The notes under the pieces: generated by a model
Database searches by the model: none
Told to the model about the DNA's origin: nothing
Seen by the model: only the letters and a program-made list of their open reading frames with translations
Position numbers and translations under genes: made by a program
Source of the DNA: Marinobacter mobilis
GTDB lineage: Bacteria; Pseudomonadota; Gammaproteobacteria; Pseudomonadales; Oleiphilaceae
Length of the DNA stretch: 64,000 bases
Reading direction: 5' to 3'
Assembly: GCF_900106945.1 (NCBI RefSeq)
Contig: NZ_FNNE01000003.1
Location: forward strand, 310,001 to 374,000
Shown: positions 29,001-39,673 of the stretch, piece after piece
Layout: every line of letters begins with the position of its first letter
How positions within the stretch are numbered: position 1 is the stretch's first letter

Positions 29001-29350
29001 TTGGTCTCGAAGATGCACTGGGAGAGTCTGCAGAGTCTGAAATGGACGTGCCCGTTGCAGGTGAGGCAGTAGCCGAAGAAGAGTCCGAGGCATTGCAGTC
29101 GCAGGGCGAAGCCGGGCAGGCGCCAACCGTTTCGGGTGTGCCCGAAATCGACGAGGCGGCCCTGGGTGAGGATGACGACTTTGATTTCCTTGCCGGAACT
29201 GACGAGGCCGCGACCAAGTTGGATCTTGCCCGAGCTTACATCGAGATGGGCGACGCTGATGGCGCTCGCGATATTCTTGAAGAGGTGGCCATCGAAGGAA
29301 GTGATGAGCAGAAGGTTGAAGCGCAGGATCTTCTTAAATCTCTGTCCTGA
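26063..29350 (+). CDS. fimV: FimV/HubP-family polar landmark protein
   Basis: FimV binds peptidoglycan and organises type IV pilus and chemosensory machinery at the cell pole. The 1095-residue protein shows: signal peptide (1-24); FimV N-terminal domain (GEIELQSYLNEPLEADIGL onward); Pro/Ala linker; LysM-like segment (about 190-246, DTLWAIASAVKPNSS); coiled coil (about 338-390); acidic Ala-rich region; one membrane segment (about 542-566, IALGGGLVLFLLLMLLVARR); cytoplasmic TPR-like part (about 608-666); a very acidic repeat-like region; and the conserved C-terminal FimV motif (ATKLDLARAYIEMGDADGARDIL, about 1048-1094). Length is somewhat above Pseudomonas FimV (919). GGAAAGGAATTAGC precedes the ATG. 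Confidence 0.95.
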   Translation: MKVRKLAVALALAGGLGSGVAQALGLGEIELQSYLNEPLEADIGLTRSGGVSPSDVFVNLASEGAYRQVGIDRSYFLNKLKFDVTTAADGNLVVNVSTTEPVREPYLNFLLEVTWPSGRLMREYAVLIDPPVYAEDSGLTQQVQAPVVAPTPAPAPAPAPRQTVSAAPRVEAAPASSSGTGSPATFGPTGPADTLWAIASAVKPNSSVSNQQVMLAIQDLNPDAFIGGNINRLKRGQVLRIPTLEQVQQRSRAQATQEVSLQNEALAAPVARTVDAREETPEVAAEQTAPQVAAAVETGGDELKLMVADTTMDPAENDSGSAGGESTMSGGVDSGSSVVMEELDSTRRENEELSGRVEDLQAQVETLQRLLELKNTQLAEFEQSIEERAQAGLPSSADADVLADEAGEMTAGGEEAAVGADAAADEGALAEDQSGVVEAITEEGIADGGTDEGVAPSDGEPELGQSAGMEPDVVAQDTMADGGLPAETGVMPDMAEDPEPAAEAVAPVAESKPEPVASPPVQPETAGKGFPQNIIDAIVNNPLYQIALGGGLVLFLLLMLLVARRNASKEKAFYDELNKESEGEDDTLVLATDESAEQTDEGDNPLEEVDVYIAYGRLDQAAHALEAAISKEPSRTDLRLKLLGVYADSEDRNSFEKQFGELEALEDDEAIAAAEALRSRLEEAEAAPSIDELESQLMSESFAAPTEQQEPAAEEAEPEHSEASELEFGDIDFESLDEDVKPSASEQAETAEEEGLTLAMEEPVAEATPEIQSETARDAEAPIEFDLSEEALPDLEDLPDIEDQVESVADLNDDNLDLEFDIDTATDEEAAGVDLELGELDDSLGFDQELSTEDEGAADLEEEFASLELGEESLEDLGGLAEEEPAASGEGETLADLGSSEELGVAEELSEEHALDESFLDDLDAELDKVAGEESEELQVAEDTLEGLELDVSDEDLALMGEVAGDGAADLEGPALDEELGLEDALGESAESEMDVPVAGEAVAEEESEALQSQGEAGQAPTVSGVPEIDEAALGEDDDFDFLAGTDEAATKLDLARAYIEMGDADGARDILEEVAIEGSDEQKVEAQDLLKSLS

Positions 29351-29380
29351 TTCGTTATAATGTGAAAATCAGGTGTAAAG

Positions 29381-29414
29381 CGCCGGCTGACGGTTACCGT
29401 CAGACCGGCGTTTT
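29381..29414 (+). terminator. Intrinsic terminator after fimV
   Basis: CGCCGGCTGACGG (29381-29393) pairs with CCGTCAG-A-CCGGCG (29397-29410) with one bulged A, followed by TTTT. It separates fimV from the truA-trpF-trpBA run. Confidence 0.85.
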
Positions 29415-29445
29415 GCGTTGTTGAGCCAGGTTATGGTGGTCCCTT

Positions 29446-30351
29446 TTGTTTATCCGTCCCCCCGAACTGACAACTGAAGTTGCCGTTGGCAACGGTCGTG
29501 TGGCCATGGTATTTGAATACGATGGAGAACACTTTCACGGTTGGCAGTACCAGAAGTCCGGCGTTCGTTCAATAGAAGGCGAGTTGGTCAAGGCGATCGA
29601 GAAAGTCGCTGCCCATCCGGTGGAGCTTGTTTGCGCCGGTCGTACCGATGCCGGAGTCCATGCCAGCTATCAGGTTGTCCATTTCGAGACGTCAGCTGTG
29701 CGCAGCATCCGTTCCTGGGTCATGGGGGTTAATACAGCGCTTCCAGACGCGATTGCGGTTCATTGGGCGGGTAACGTCGCTGAAGACTTTCACGCCCGCT
29801 TTTCTGCCATCTACCGTCGTTATCGCTATATCATTTACAACGGCCGAGTCCGTCCGGGTATTATGCGTGGCCAGGTCAGCTGGAATTTCCGCGTGCTGGA
29901 TGCGGAGGCCATGCATCGGGCGGCTCAGGCTCTGGTCGGCGAGCATGACTTTTCGTCGTTCCGTGCTGCGGGGTGCCAGTCCCGATCGCCAAACCGTTTT
30001 ATGGAGGCGATTTCAGTCAGCAGGAAAGGGGATTACGTCGTTATTGATGTACAGGCGAATGCTTTCCTGCATCACATGGTGCGCAATATTGCCGGAGCGT
30101 TGATGGCGGTTGGTTGCGGCAACAAGTCTGAGTCGTGGGTTGGTGAAGTGCTTGAGAAGCGCGACCGTAAGCTCGCCGGCGTTACTGCGCCGCCCTTTGG
30201 TTTGTACCTGGTTGATGTTGGCTATCCAGACAGCTCCGGTATCCCGTTAGGGCTAAGCGGCCCCGGGTTTGCCCGGCCCTGGTTTGATGATGCAGACAAT
30301 CGTCCCATAACAATGTCGAAGGTGCGAATTAACAAGGTGCCTGTATCATGA
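29446..30351 (+). CDS. truA: tRNA pseudouridine(38-40) synthase
   Basis: TruA converts uridines 38-40 of tRNA anticodon stems. The protein has the catalytic Asp68 in [11 protein letters not shown] and the typical [14 protein letters not shown] and [17 protein letters not shown] segments. The start is uncertain: TTG at 29446 gives 301 residues with an N-terminal extension like that of pseudomonads, while GTG at 29500 or ATG at 29506 gives the E. coli-like opening [16 protein letters not shown]; none has a strong ribosome binding site. The stop overlaps trpF as ATGA. Confidence 0.93.
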   Translation: MFIRPPELTTEVAVGNGRVAMVFEYDGEHFHGWQYQKSGVRSIEGELVKAIEKVAAHPVELVCAGRTDAGVHASYQVVHFETSAVRSIRSWVMGVNTALPDAIAVHWAGNVAEDFHARFSAIYRRYRYIIYNGRVRPGIMRGQVSWNFRVLDAEAMHRAAQALVGEHDFSSFRAAGCQSRSPNRFMEAISVSRKGDYVVIDVQANAFLHHMVRNIAGALMAVGCGNKSESWVGEVLEKRDRKLAGVTAPPFGLYLVDVGYPDSSGIPLGLSGPGFARPWFDDADNRPITMSKVRINKVPVS

Positions 30352-30977
30352 AGACTCGCGTCAAGATTTGTGGCATATCGAGACCCGAAGACGCTCGCGT
30401 TGCGGCGTACGAAGGGGTAGACGCAATCGGGTTAGTGTTTTATGAGCCGAGCCCGCGAGCGATTTCGTTGTCAGCTGCCGCCAAGGTTGTTGCTGCCATT
30501 CCCGCCTTTGTGTCGGTCGTTGGATTGTTTGTAAACCCTGATGCAGCCTTTGTTGAAGAGGTGCTTGATCGGGTGCCACTTGATTTGCTGCAATTCCATG
30601 GTGATGAATCACCAGAATTTTGCGATCAGTTTAACCGCCGTTGGCTGAAGGCCATTCGCGTTCAGCAGGCAGAGGACATCCAAGAAGCGTTTCGGCGCTA
30701 CCATCGCGCCAGTGGATTGCTGGTGGATGCCTATGATCCTCAGCAGTATGGTGGAACTGGTCAGTGCTTTGACTGGTCAATGATTCCTGAGGACCGGCCG
30801 TTACCGTTGATATTGGCCGGTGGACTCAACTCTGATAACGTAGCTCGCGCTGTCGAGCAGGTTCGGCCCTGGGCGGTGGACGTCAGCGGAGGCGTTGAAG
30901 TCCGTAAGGGCGTCAAAGACCAGAAACGAATGACTGAATTCCTTAAAGAGGTCCAACGTGTCAACAAAACTCACTAA
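30348..30977 (+). CDS. trpF: Phosphoribosylanthranilate isomerase
   Basis: TrpF carries out the Amadori rearrangement of phosphoribosylanthranilate in tryptophan synthesis. The 209-residue (beta/alpha)8 protein has the catalytic Cys in [26 protein letters not shown], and the phosphate-binding [12 protein letters not shown] and VDVSGGVE. It overlaps truA by 4 nt and trpB by 20 nt, so the genes are translationally coupled. Confidence 0.96.
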   Translation: MKTRVKICGISRPEDARVAAYEGVDAIGLVFYEPSPRAISLSAAAKVVAAIPAFVSVVGLFVNPDAAFVEEVLDRVPLDLLQFHGDESPEFCDQFNRRWLKAIRVQQAEDIQEAFRRYHRASGLLVDAYDPQQYGGTGQCFDWSMIPEDRPLPLILAGGLNSDNVARAVEQVRPWAVDVSGGVEVRKGVKDQKRMTEFLKEVQRVNKTH

Positions 30978-32178
30978 AGAACTGCTCGATACCCTTCCGG
31001 ATGCTCGCGGACATTTTGGCGACTTTGGTGGACGTTTCGTTTCTGAAACGCTGATGGATTCGCTGATGATTCTGGAGCGGGAATACCTGCGTCTGAAGTC
31101 AGACCCGGAATTTCAGGCCATGTTCGACAAGGACCTGGCTCACTATGTTGGTCGGCCCAGTCCCCTGTATTTTGCCGAACGTTTGACCAGGGAAGCGGGC
31201 GGAGCCCAGATCTGGCTCAAGCGGGAAGATTTGAATCACACCGGCGCCCATAAGGTGAACAACACCATTGGTCAGGCATTGCTGGCGAGTTTTCTGGGTA
31301 AGAAGCGGGTCATCGCGGAAACCGGAGCTGGTCAGCACGGTGTTGCGACAGCAACCGTTTGTGCGCGTCTGGGTCTTGAGTGCCATGTGTTCATGGGGGC
31401 AGAAGACATTCAGCGACAGACGCTCAATGTCTATCGCATGAAGCTGCTTGGTGCTCAGGTTCACTCCGTAGAGAGTGGTACCCGGACGCTGAAGGATGCG
31501 ATGAACGAAGCCATGCGGGACTGGGTGACCAACGTCGACGAGACCTTCTACATCATTGGTACAGTTGCCGGTCCCCATCCGTATCCTATGTTGGTGCGGG
31601 ATTTCCAGTCAGTCATTGGTCGGGAAGCGAGGGCGCAGAGCCTTGAGCAGGCCGGAAAGTTGCCAGACGCTCTGGTAGCCTGTGTGGGTGGTGGTTCCAA
31701 TGCGATCGGTCTGTTCTACCCGTTCCTAACAGACGAGTCGGTCGCCATGTATGGCGTTGAGGCTGGAGGTTTCGGGTTGGAGAGTGGTCAGCATGCCGCG
31801 CCCCTGTGTGCCGGGCGTCCAGGTGTTCTCCACGGTAACCGGACTTACCTGATGGAAGATGATAATGGCCAGATCTCAGCCACCCATTCAGTCAGTGCGG
31901 GACTTGATTATCCCGGTGTTGGTCCGGAGCACAGCTGGCTGAAAGACATCGGTCGCGCCAACTATGTGTCGGTGACCGATGAAGAAGCGTTGGCTGGCTT
32001 TCGCACCCTGACCCGAGTTGAAGGCATTATGCCGGCGCTTGAGTCCTCCCATGCCGTCGCCTACGGCGTCAAGCTGGCTGCGACTATGGATAAGGATCAG
32101 ATGATCATCATCAACGTTTCTGGCCGCGGCGACAAAGACATCCACACCATCGCCGGTATTGATGGCATTGAAATCTGA
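30958..32178 (+). CDS. trpB: Tryptophan synthase beta subunit
   Basis: TrpB condenses indole and serine with pyridoxal phosphate. The 406-residue protein shows Lys99 in HTGAHKVNN as the cofactor lysine, the [11 protein letters not shown] substrate loop, and the phosphate-binding VGGGSNAIG. The start is GTG at 30958 inside the 3' end of trpF. In P. aeruginosa trpBA lies elsewhere; here it sits between trpF and accD. Confidence 0.98.
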   Translation: MSTKLTKELLDTLPDARGHFGDFGGRFVSETLMDSLMILEREYLRLKSDPEFQAMFDKDLAHYVGRPSPLYFAERLTREAGGAQIWLKREDLNHTGAHKVNNTIGQALLASFLGKKRVIAETGAGQHGVATATVCARLGLECHVFMGAEDIQRQTLNVYRMKLLGAQVHSVESGTRTLKDAMNEAMRDWVTNVDETFYIIGTVAGPHPYPMLVRDFQSVIGREARAQSLEQAGKLPDALVACVGGGSNAIGLFYPFLTDESVAMYGVEAGGFGLESGQHAAPLCAGRPGVLHGNRTYLMEDDNGQISATHSVSAGLDYPGVGPEHSWLKDIGRANYVSVTDEEALAGFRTLTRVEGIMPALESSHAVAYGVKLAATMDKDQMIIINVSGRGDKDIHTIAGIDGIEI

Positions 32179-32244
32179 ATTACTGAATCCTGAACTTTCA
32201 TCGGGTGCCGGAGCGCCGGCAGAAACCATTTAACAGGAGCATCC

Positions 32245-33057
32245 ATGAGCCGCATTGAAGGGGTGTTGAAAAACCTCAAAGGGGAGGGGCGTAAGGCCCT
32301 GATTCCCTTTATTACCGCAGGTGATCCAAACCCTGCGCAGACTGTCGAGCTGATGCATACGCTGGTCGGCGCAGGAGCTGACATTATTGAGCTTGGTGTG
32401 CCGTTTTCCGATCCCATGGCCGACGGCCCGGTGATCCAGCTGGCCTGTGAGCGATCCCTTGCCCACGGGACTTCTCTGCGCCAGGTGCTTGACATGGTTC
32501 GTCAGTTTCGTGAAACCGACGGTGCCACACCCGTTGTGCTCATGGGTTACCTTAATCCGATGGAAGCGATGGGGTACGAAGCCTTTGCCGACCTCGCTGC
32601 CGCCGCGGGTGTTGATGGCGTGCTGACGGTTGACCTGCCGCCGGAAGAGGCCGTGGACGTGGCACCATTGTTTGCTGCCCGGAATCTGGATCCGATATTC
32701 CTGCTGGCGCCGACTACGACTGATGAGCGTATCCGAGCCATCAGCGAGCATTCATCCGGCTATGTGTACTATGTTTCCATTAAAGGCGTGACCGGTTCGG
32801 CGTCCATTGATGTAGACGAGGTGGCCCGCAAGGTCAGACATATCCATGAATTGACGGCTCTGCCGGTGGGTGTTGGCTTCGGTATTCGCGATGCTCAAAC
32901 CGCTGCAGCGGTGGGACGGGTATCCGATGGTGTAATTGTTGGCAGTGTTCTGGTCGATACAATAGCCAGGAATCAGGCAGATCCTGAGCAGCTCAAGCGG
33001 GCCTTGGCGGATCTGCTTCAACCTATGCGTAACGCACTGGATGACCTGGCTTCCTGA
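32245..33057 (+). CDS. trpA: Tryptophan synthase alpha subunit
   Basis: TrpA cleaves indole-3-glycerol phosphate and passes indole to TrpB. The 270-residue protein has the catalytic Glu in [18 protein letters not shown], the catalytic Asp in VDLPPEEA, and [12 protein letters not shown] near the phosphate site. AACAGGAG precedes the ATG, 66 bp after trpB. Confidence 0.97.
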   Translation: MSRIEGVLKNLKGEGRKALIPFITAGDPNPAQTVELMHTLVGAGADIIELGVPFSDPMADGPVIQLACERSLAHGTSLRQVLDMVRQFRETDGATPVVLMGYLNPMEAMGYEAFADLAAAAGVDGVLTVDLPPEEAVDVAPLFAARNLDPIFLLAPTTTDERIRAISEHSSGYVYYVSIKGVTGSASIDVDEVARKVRHIHELTALPVGVGFGIRDAQTAAAVGRVSDGVIVGSVLVDTIARNQADPEQLKRALADLLQPMRNALDDLAS

Positions 33058-33099
33058 TAGGGGGCCTGGCACGCCGGCATCGAAGGACAGGATGACATA

Positions 33100-34026
33100 A
33101 TGAGTAACTGGCTGGATAAGATTATGCCGAGCAAGATCCGCTCGGAATCGAAGCCTCGTACGGGCGTACCGGAAGGCATCTGGAAAAAGTGTCCTAAATG
33201 CGGCGCTTTTCTGTACAAGCCTGAGCTCGACAAAAACCTGGACGTCTGCCCCAAGTGCAACCATCACATGCGGGTAACAGCGCGTCGTCGTCTGGACATT
33301 TTCCTCGACCCGGAAGGACGCCAGGAAATCGGGGCGGATCTGGAGCCGTGGGACCGGTTGAAGTTCAAGGATAGCAAGCGCTACAAAGAACGGCTCATCC
33401 AGAACCAGAAGGCGACCGGTGAAAAAGACGCTCTGGTGGCGTTCCAGGGACAGACCCTGGGGATTCCGCTTGTTGCCTGTGCGTTTGAATTCAGCTTCCT
33501 TGGCGGGTCCATGGGGCAGGTTGTGGGCGAAAAATTTGTTCAGGCTGCCAATGTCTGCCTTAAGGAACGCATCCCATTGGTGTGTTTCTCTGCCAGTGGT
33601 GGCGCACGGATGCAGGAAGCAATCCTGTCACTGATGCAGATGGCGAAAACCGCAGCGGTACTTGAGCGCATGAAGCAGGAAGGTATTCCCTACATTTCTG
33701 TCATGACCGATCCGGTATTTGGCGGCGTTTCCGCAAGTCTTGCCATGCTGGGCGATCTCAACGTCGCTGAGCCCAATGCCCTGATTGGCTTTGCCGGTCC
33801 GCGGGTTATTGAACAGACTGTTCGCGAGAAACTGCCCGAGGGCTTCCAGCGTAGTGAGTTCTTGCTGGAGCACGGCGCGATCGATATGATCCTTCACCGC
33901 CACCAGATGCGCGAGCGACTGGCGTCGGTTCTCGCCAAGTTCACTGGCCAGGATCAGCCCGAAAGCGAAGCGCCGATCCAGTTTGAAGTGACCGAGAAAC
34001 CTGACGTTGATGCCTCACAACTCTGA
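33100..34026 (+). CDS. accD: Acetyl-CoA carboxylase carboxyltransferase subunit beta
   Basis: AccD with AccA transfers the carboxyl group to acetyl-CoA, starting fatty acid synthesis. The 308-residue protein has the N-terminal zinc ribbon C31, C34, C50, C53 (CPKC twice) and the crotonase-like core with [12 protein letters not shown] and [10 protein letters not shown]. The opening [13 protein letters not shown] is typical. The last 17 nt overlap folC, a pairing common in gammaproteobacteria. Confidence 0.97.
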   Translation: MSNWLDKIMPSKIRSESKPRTGVPEGIWKKCPKCGAFLYKPELDKNLDVCPKCNHHMRVTARRRLDIFLDPEGRQEIGADLEPWDRLKFKDSKRYKERLIQNQKATGEKDALVAFQGQTLGIPLVACAFEFSFLGGSMGQVVGEKFVQAANVCLKERIPLVCFSASGGARMQEAILSLMQMAKTAAVLERMKQEGIPYISVMTDPVFGGVSASLAMLGDLNVAEPNALIGFAGPRVIEQTVREKLPEGFQRSEFLLEHGAIDMILHRHQMRERLASVLAKFTGQDQPESEAPIQFEVTEKPDVDASQL

Positions 34027-35332
34027 TCTTGCTCGCCAGCAACCGGTTGCTCCGGTTGCTGGCGCCAGTCTTAACGACTGGCTCTCCTACCTCGAAGCGA
34101 TTCACCCCGTAGAGATCGACCTCGGTCTTGATCGTGTTCTGACTGTGTTCCGAAGATTATTCCGCAGGCCCCCTAAAGCCCGCGTAGTAACGGTCGCAGG
34201 TACCAATGGCAAGGGCAGTGCGGTTACCTGTCTCGCTGGCCTGCTGCGGCAGGCGGGGCGCTCGGTCGGAACCTACACGTCACCCCACCTTCATCGTTAC
34301 AACGAGCGCGTCATGATCAACGGTACGCCGGCGTCGGACGAACGCCTGGTTTGTGCCTTTGAGGCGGTAGAAGCTGCCCGCGGGGCTACGTCGTTGACCT
34401 ATTTTGAGTTCGGTACGCTTGCTGCGTTTCAGGTGCTTGCTGAGGCGGGTGTCGAGGACTGGGTTCTGGAAGTCGGCCTTGGCGGGCGCCTGGACGCGGT
34501 CAATGTGGTTGACCCGGAGCTGGCCATCATCACCTCGGTGGATATCGATCACGTGGCATTCCTGAGTGACGACCGTGAAGTCATCGGGTTTGAGAAGGCG
34601 GGTATCCTGAGGCAGGGTAAGCCGGCGATTTATGCCGATATCGACCCCCCTTCGTCGGTTCTTCAGCAGGTGTCTGCTCAGCGGATTCCTTTGCTTCGAC
34701 TGGGTGTTGATTATAGTCTGGCCGATCAGGACGGGCGGACGGTATTGTCGTTGCCGTCCGCTAAGGGATTGGCTGGCGCTGAACTCGTTATTCCCGAGAT
34801 GACGCTCCCCCTGAACAGTGTCGCTGCTGCGGTGGTCGCAGCCTTGATGCTGGAGCCGGGTATTGGTCTGGATACCGTCACAGCGGCGCTCAGAAACATC
34901 ACACTGCCTGGCAGGTTTGAACGACTGGCTTCGGAGCCTGATGTCGTTGTTGATGTTGGTCATAATCCCCATGCCGCCCGCTGGCTGGCTCGACAGGTAG
35001 TGCTACGTTGTCGCAGTGGAGGGAAAATCCGTGCGATCTATGGTGCTCTGTCGGACAAGGATATTGAGGGGGTGGTCCGCGAAATGAAGGGGGCCGTCGA
35101 TGAATGGTATCTGGTGGGGCTCGACTGTCCCCGGGGGCTGTCATCGGAAGAACTGGGACGGCGCTGCGCAGAGCCATTAAGTGGCGCGGTGCAGTCCTCG
35201 TATCCTTCGGTTGAGTCGGCAATCAAGCAGGTCCGCGTGGACGCGGATACCCGTGATCTGGTTATCGTCTTCGGGTCTTTCTTTACGGTTGCCGACGCTC
35301 GCTTGGCGTTGGGTGCGGAAAACGCATCCTGA
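34010..35332 (+). CDS. folC: Bifunctional dihydrofolate synthase / folylpolyglutamate synthase
   Basis: FolC adds glutamate to dihydropteroate and to folates. The 440-residue Mur-ligase-type protein has the P-loop [18 protein letters not shown], the Omega-loop [29 protein letters not shown], and the C-terminal [12 protein letters not shown] at 34010 is preferred to the adjacent TTG at 34007. It takes its substrate from the pathway that begins with pabB. Confidence 0.95.
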   Translation: MPHNSDLARQQPVAPVAGASLNDWLSYLEAIHPVEIDLGLDRVLTVFRRLFRRPPKARVVTVAGTNGKGSAVTCLAGLLRQAGRSVGTYTSPHLHRYNERVMINGTPASDERLVCAFEAVEAARGATSLTYFEFGTLAAFQVLAEAGVEDWVLEVGLGGRLDAVNVVDPELAIITSVDIDHVAFLSDDREVIGFEKAGILRQGKPAIYADIDPPSSVLQQVSAQRIPLLRLGVDYSLADQDGRTVLSLPSAKGLAGAELVIPEMTLPLNSVAAAVVAALMLEPGIGLDTVTAALRNITLPGRFERLASEPDVVVDVGHNPHAARWLARQVVLRCRSGGKIRAIYGALSDKDIEGVVREMKGAVDEWYLVGLDCPRGLSSEELGRRCAEPLSGAVQSSYPSVESAIKQVRVDADTRDLVIVFGSFFTVADARLALGAENAS

Positions 35333-35472
35333 TATCGGTCCTTCGTCTGACAAAATCGTCTTAAAGTTTGGTTATTTAAGTCCAGGCTTTTGAGTTCTCA
35401 GTTACGGATGGTTAGTATCTGCGGTGACGTGTAGTGCAGTTCAAGCTGAATTGAGACAGGGGACAGGAAAAG

Positions 35473-36108
35473 GTGGACGGACTCAAGCAACGGGTTATAG
35501 GCGCGCTGGTACTGGTATCGCTGGCAGTTATTTTTGTGCCCATGTTATTCGATGAGCCCCATTCCGAGCGGTCATCACGAGTGATCGATCTTCCTGAAGA
35601 GCCTCCTTTTCCCGAAGTGAATATTTCTGAGCCGGTAGACGTGGCGCAGCCTGCAGTTCCGAGTTACCGAATGGAAGAACATACGCCGGAGATGCCTTCC
35701 TCCGAGCCCCAAATGGCTTCCCCGGTAAACCAAACTGAACCTGCGCAGGTTGCTCCGGAGCTCGCGCCGCAGCCAATTGCTCAGCCGGAACCGGTCAGCC
35801 CAGAGCCTGCGCCGGTGGCCCAGCCTCAGGAAGAGCCCGTCACGCCGACTGATTATACAAACTCCATGGACGGTGCCTGGATTGTTCAGTTGGGGAGTTT
35901 TGGCAACGCCGATAATGCCCGTCGATTGCGCGATCGTGCCAGGGAGCAGGGTTACAGTTGCCATCTCCAGGAAGTGTCCCGCGGCGATTCGGTGCTCACG
36001 CGGGTGTTCTGTGGTCCCTACGCGGAACGGTCGCTGGCCGAAGGCGCCAAACCGGCACTGGATTCTGAGTTTGGGCTAAACAGCCTGGTTACTTCTGGCG
36101 ACAAGTGA
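35473..36108 (+). CDS. SPOR-domain membrane protein (DedD-like)
   Basis: The 211-residue protein has a short cytoplasmic start, one membrane segment (about residues 8-25, VIGALVLVSLAVIFVPMLF), a long Pro/Glu/Gln-rich periplasmic linker, and a C-terminal SPOR domain (about 135-208, AWIVQLGSFGNADNARRL). SPOR domains bind denuded septal peptidoglycan and locate proteins such as DedD to the division site. The start is GTG behind AGGAAAAG. Upstream of cvpA and purF, as in E. coli and Pseudomonas. Confidence 0.88.
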   Translation: MDGLKQRVIGALVLVSLAVIFVPMLFDEPHSERSSRVIDLPEEPPFPEVNISEPVDVAQPAVPSYRMEEHTPEMPSSEPQMASPVNQTEPAQVAPELAPQPIAQPEPVSPEPAPVAQPQEEPVTPTDYTNSMDGAWIVQLGSFGNADNARRLRDRAREQGYSCHLQEVSRGDSVLTRVFCGPYAERSLAEGAKPALDSEFGLNSLVTSGDK

Positions 36109-36150
36109 TCAATGCCCAACAAGCCGTTATCGGTCATTCCAACTAACGGT

Positions 36151-36178
36151 TTGGTGTGACGATGATTCCTGATAGAAT
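36151..36178 (+). promoter_or_regulatory. Candidate sigma-70 promoter for cvpA-purF
   Basis: TTGGTG (36151-36156), a 16-nt spacer and TAGAAT (36173-36178) lie 31 bp ahead of cvpA. No E. coli-type PurR box is seen. Confidence 0.4.
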
Positions 36179-36208
36179 TTGCGCTTCCGTTTTACCACCG
36201 GGTTTCTC

Positions 36209-36754
36209 ATGGACGCGCTGATCTGGATCGACTGGGTCATCATCACACTGATTTCTGTATCAACTCTGTTCAGCCTGAAGCGCGGTTTTGTTAAAGAAGC
36301 CCTGTCTCTGGTCAGCTGGGTAGGTGCGTTTGTCATCGCGCGTACTTTTCACCCACAGATGCAAACTCTGCTGGAAAGCTCTGTCGAAACCCCGTTGGTC
36401 CGGCTCATTGCCGCGTTCGCTATTTTATTTTTTGCCACCCTGATCATAGGCGCGATCGTCAATAACCTGATAGGGCATCTGATCCATGTCACCGGTCTGA
36501 CTGCAACAGACCGTGTTCTTGGCATGGGCTTCGGTTTGTTGCGGGGTGTCGTGGTGGTTGTGGTTGCCATTGCCTTTCTCAGATATACGCCGGTGGCCAA
36601 CGATACCTGGTGGCGAACGTCCATTATGATCAATAACCTGTCAGTCATTGAAGACTGGTCCAGGCGCACCTTTGGTGACGAATTCGCCGAATTGCTCGGC
36701 CCGGCTGAGGAGCAGCCGGAAACCCTTATGGAACCTGCGGAAGCTGCCCGCTAA
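36209..36754 (+). CDS. cvpA: CvpA family membrane protein
   Basis: The 181-residue protein has four predicted membrane segments starting [24 protein letters not shown] and the conserved [12 protein letters not shown]. CvpA is linked to colicin V production and to envelope stress or bile tolerance in enterics; its molecular role is unclear. ATG at 36209 is chosen over the upstream in-frame 36179 codon because the membrane segment begins there. It lies 35 bp ahead of purF, the classic gene pair. Confidence 0.9.
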   Translation: MDALIWIDWVIITLISVSTLFSLKRGFVKEALSLVSWVGAFVIARTFHPQMQTLLESSVETPLVRLIAAFAILFFATLIIGAIVNNLIGHLIHVTGLTATDRVLGMGFGLLRGVVVVVVAIAFLRYTPVANDTWWRTSIMINNLSVIEDWSRRTFGDEFAELLGPAEEQPETLMEPAEAAR

Positions 36755-36789
36755 TATTCAGTTTTAACGCTTCGGAGAAGACCCTGCCC

Positions 36790-38319
36790 ATGTGTGGAAT
36801 TGTCGGTATAGTCAGTACATCTAACGTCAATCAGGCCTTGTATGATGCCTTGACGGTTTTGCAGCATCGGGGTCAGGATGCGGCGGGGATTGTGACCTAT
36901 CAGGACGATCGTTTTTACCTGCGCAAGGATAATGGGCTGGTCAGAGATGTGTTCCGTACCCGGCATATGCGCCGCCTGGTCGGTAATGTCGGGATCGGCC
37001 ACGTTCGCTATCCCACCGCCGGAAGCTCCAGCTCCGCCGAGGCACAACCGTTTTACGTGAACAGTCCCTACGGCATCACGCTGGCTCATAACGGGAACCT
37101 CACCAACGCGGACGACCTGAGCCGGGACCTGTTCCGTACAGATCTTCGCCATATCAACACCAACTCCGATTCCGAAGTCCTGCTCAACGTCTTTGCCCAC
37201 GAATTGCAGAAACTTGGAAAGCTGACACCGACCAAGGACGACATCTTCGCCGCGGTCAAAGCCGTTCATAAGCGCTGCAAGGGTGCTTACGCTGTTATTG
37301 CGATGGTTACCGGTTACGGGATTGTCGCCTTCCGCGACCCCAATGGCATTCGTCCGGCTTGCTATGGCGTCCGTGAAACGGAAGAGGGCGGGCATGAGTA
37401 CATGATCGCTTCCGAGAGTGTTGCGCTTAATGCGGCCGGATTTAATCTGGTTCGCGACATCGAACCCGGAGAAGCGGTCTATATCGAAACCGACGGTTCC
37501 CTCTACACCCAGCAGTGCGCTGATAAACCGCACCTGATTCCGTGTATTTTTGAGCACGTCTACTTTGCTCGCCCGGACTCTATCATCGACAAGGTGTCGG
37601 TCTACAAGGCCCGTCTGCGGATGGGCGAAACCCTCGCCGACAAGGTATTGCGGGAGCGTCCGGAACACGACATTGATGTCGTCATTCCTATTCCTGACAC
37701 CAGTCGGACCTCCGCTATGCAGATGGCACACCGTCTGGGTGTCAAATTCCGTGAAGGCTTTATCAAGAACCGTTATATCGGCCGCACCTTCATCATGCCT
37801 GGCCAGAAATTGCGGAAGAAGTCCGTTCGTCAGAAGCTGAACCCGATTGATCTCGAGTTTCGTGGCAAGAACGTCATGCTGGTGGATGACTCCATCGTAC
37901 GGGGTACGACCTGCAAGGAAATCGTGCAGATGGCCCGGGATGCCGGTGCCCGCAACGTCTACTTTGCTTCTGCTGCGCCGCCCGTTCGTTATCCCAACGT
38001 GTATGGCATCGATATGCCATCCGTTAACGAGCTGATAGCTCATGACAAGACCATTGATGAAATCTGCGAAATGATCGGCGCCGATTGGTTGCTGTATCAG
38101 GATCTTGAGGATCTCATCACATGTGTAAACGACGTGAACCCGGAAATTGAAGCCTGGGAATGTTCAGTGTTTGATGGCAAGTACATCACCGGAGACATTG
38201 ATAGCGCTTACCTCGAAAAGATTGAAGCGCTGCGAAATGACAAGACCAAGAGCAAGCAGAACGGCGATGATGAAGATAACGGCATCATCGACCTTCACAA
38301 CGATAACGAAAACGACTGA
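36790..38319 (+). CDS. purF: Amidophosphoribosyltransferase
   Basis: PurF makes phosphoribosylamine from PRPP and glutamine, the first committed purine step. The 509-residue protein begins MCGIVGIVS, with Cys2 as the N-terminal glutaminase nucleophile after Met removal, and has the PRPP-binding [15 protein letters not shown] in the phosphoribosyltransferase domain. GGAGAAGACC precedes the ATG. A charged Lys/Asp/Asn tail ends the protein. Confidence 0.97.
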   Translation: MCGIVGIVSTSNVNQALYDALTVLQHRGQDAAGIVTYQDDRFYLRKDNGLVRDVFRTRHMRRLVGNVGIGHVRYPTAGSSSSAEAQPFYVNSPYGITLAHNGNLTNADDLSRDLFRTDLRHINTNSDSEVLLNVFAHELQKLGKLTPTKDDIFAAVKAVHKRCKGAYAVIAMVTGYGIVAFRDPNGIRPACYGVRETEEGGHEYMIASESVALNAAGFNLVRDIEPGEAVYIETDGSLYTQQCADKPHLIPCIFEHVYFARPDSIIDKVSVYKARLRMGETLADKVLRERPEHDIDVVIPIPDTSRTSAMQMAHRLGVKFREGFIKNRYIGRTFIMPGQKLRKKSVRQKLNPIDLEFRGKNVMLVDDSIVRGTTCKEIVQMARDAGARNVYFASAAPPVRYPNVYGIDMPSVNELIAHDKTIDEICEMIGADWLLYQDLEDLITCVNDVNPEIEAWECSVFDGKYITGDIDSAYLEKIEALRNDKTKSKQNGDDEDNGIIDLHNDNEND

Positions 38320-38350
38320 TCGCCAGTTTCCTGAAGTGAGGATGTTTTAG

Positions 38351-39568
38351 ATGACCTACCGCCGCGAAGAGCACGTCATGATCCCGGAATCGGATCTCGA
38401 GGGTATGTCCGTTGATACCCTGGCGGTACGCGCCGGCCAGATCAGGACGGGTCAGCTGGAACACAGCGACGCGATTTTTCCCACTTCAAGTTTCGTGTAT
38501 GGCAGTGCGGCTCAGGCCGCTGCGCGTTTTGGTGGCGACGAGCCGGGAAATATCTACTCGCGCTTTACCAATCCCACCGTGCAGGCGTTCGAAGCGCGTA
38601 TAGCGGCGATGGAGGGTGGTGAGCGCGCGGTGGCGACTGCCTCTGGCATGGCGGCGATCCTGAGCACCTGCATGGCGCTGCTGAAAAGCGGGGACCACGT
38701 GGTGTGCTCCCGTGGCGTGTTCGGCACCACCAACGTGCTGTTCCAGAAATATATGGCCCGTTTTGGTGTCGAAACGACCTTTGCCAGCCTGACCGATATG
38801 GCAGAATGGCAGGCGGCGGTGCGGCCCGAGACGCGCATGCTGTTCCTGGAAACACCATCGAACCCACTGGGAGAGGTGGCGGATCTGTCAGCACTGTCAG
38901 CGCTGGCCCGGCAATCGGATGCACTGCTGGTTGTCGACAACTGTTTCTGCACCCCGATCCTCCAGCGTCCGTTGGATTTCGGAGCTGATATCGTCATTCA
39001 TTCAGCAACCAAGTACCTGGATGGCCAGGGCCGCTGTGTTGGCGGCGTCGTTGTTGGCCCCAACGCACTGATGGAAGAGGTTTATGGTTTCCTCCGGTCC
39101 GCCGGGCCAACCATGAGTCCATTCAATGCGTGGGTATTCCTTAAGGGGCTGGAAACGTTACCAATTCGTATGCGTGCCCACTGCGAGAATGCGCTAGAGT
39201 TGGCGAAGTGGCTCGAGCAGCAACCCAAGGTTGAAGAGGTGTTCTATTCGGGTCTTCCGGGACACCCCCAGCATGAGATGGCCAGCAAACAGCAGAAAGG
39301 ATTTGGGGGCGTCTTGTCTTTCCGGGTACGGGGTGGACGTGAGCAGGCGTGGAAGTTGATTGACGCCACGCGGATGATTTCGATTACCGCAAACCTCGGT
39401 GACGTAAAAACCACCATCACCCATCCGGCCACCACCACCCACGGTCGCTTGTCTGACGAAGACAAGGCCCGGGCAGGGATTACGGAAAACCTGGTGAGGT
39501 TGTCTGTTGGCATTGAGGACATAGATGACCTCAAATGTGATCTGGAGCGCGGCCTCAACGCGCTTTAA
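38351..39568 (+). CDS. metZ: O-succinylhomoserine sulfhydrylase
   Basis: MetZ makes homocysteine from O-succinylhomoserine and sulfide, joining the sulfide produced via cysH to methionine synthesis. The 405-residue PLP enzyme has YSRFTNPT, the cofactor loop ATASGMAAI, and Lys221 in HSATKYLDGQG. Placement directly after purF is as in pseudomonads, which supports MetZ over other gamma-family enzymes. GAGGATG precedes the ATG. Confidence 0.94.
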   Translation: MTYRREEHVMIPESDLEGMSVDTLAVRAGQIRTGQLEHSDAIFPTSSFVYGSAAQAAARFGGDEPGNIYSRFTNPTVQAFEARIAAMEGGERAVATASGMAAILSTCMALLKSGDHVVCSRGVFGTTNVLFQKYMARFGVETTFASLTDMAEWQAAVRPETRMLFLETPSNPLGEVADLSALSALARQSDALLVVDNCFCTPILQRPLDFGADIVIHSATKYLDGQGRCVGGVVVGPNALMEEVYGFLRSAGPTMSPFNAWVFLKGLETLPIRMRAHCENALELAKWLEQQPKVEEVFYSGLPGHPQHEMASKQQKGFGGVLSFRVRGGREQAWKLIDATRMISITANLGDVKTTITHPATTTHGRLSDEDKARAGITENLVRLSVGIEDIDDLKCDLERGLNAL

Positions 39569-39673
39569 GGCCGCCCCAGAGGCGACCGTGCTCACCAGTC
39601 GAACCGTCGATATCGGGGCCGGAATTCCGGACCGGTAGTTTCTATAACGAGTAAAGGATTCGTCAGGCAGTTC

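Noticed and set aside
28603..29217. 204-codon minus-strand open frame rich in Ser and Pro inside fimV
   Set aside because: It is the reverse reading of the Glu/Asp/Leu/Ala-rich region of fimV; low complexity explains it.
36751..38043. 430-codon open frame antisense to purF
   Set aside because: It lies wholly opposite a clear purF with conserved motifs, lacks a ribosome binding site and shows no family; it follows from the codon bias of purF.
39619..39630. 12-bp palindrome CCGGAATTCCGG before ftsK
   Set aside because: Short and GC-rich, so expected by chance at some sites in 64 kb; kept only as a remark in the ftsK entry.
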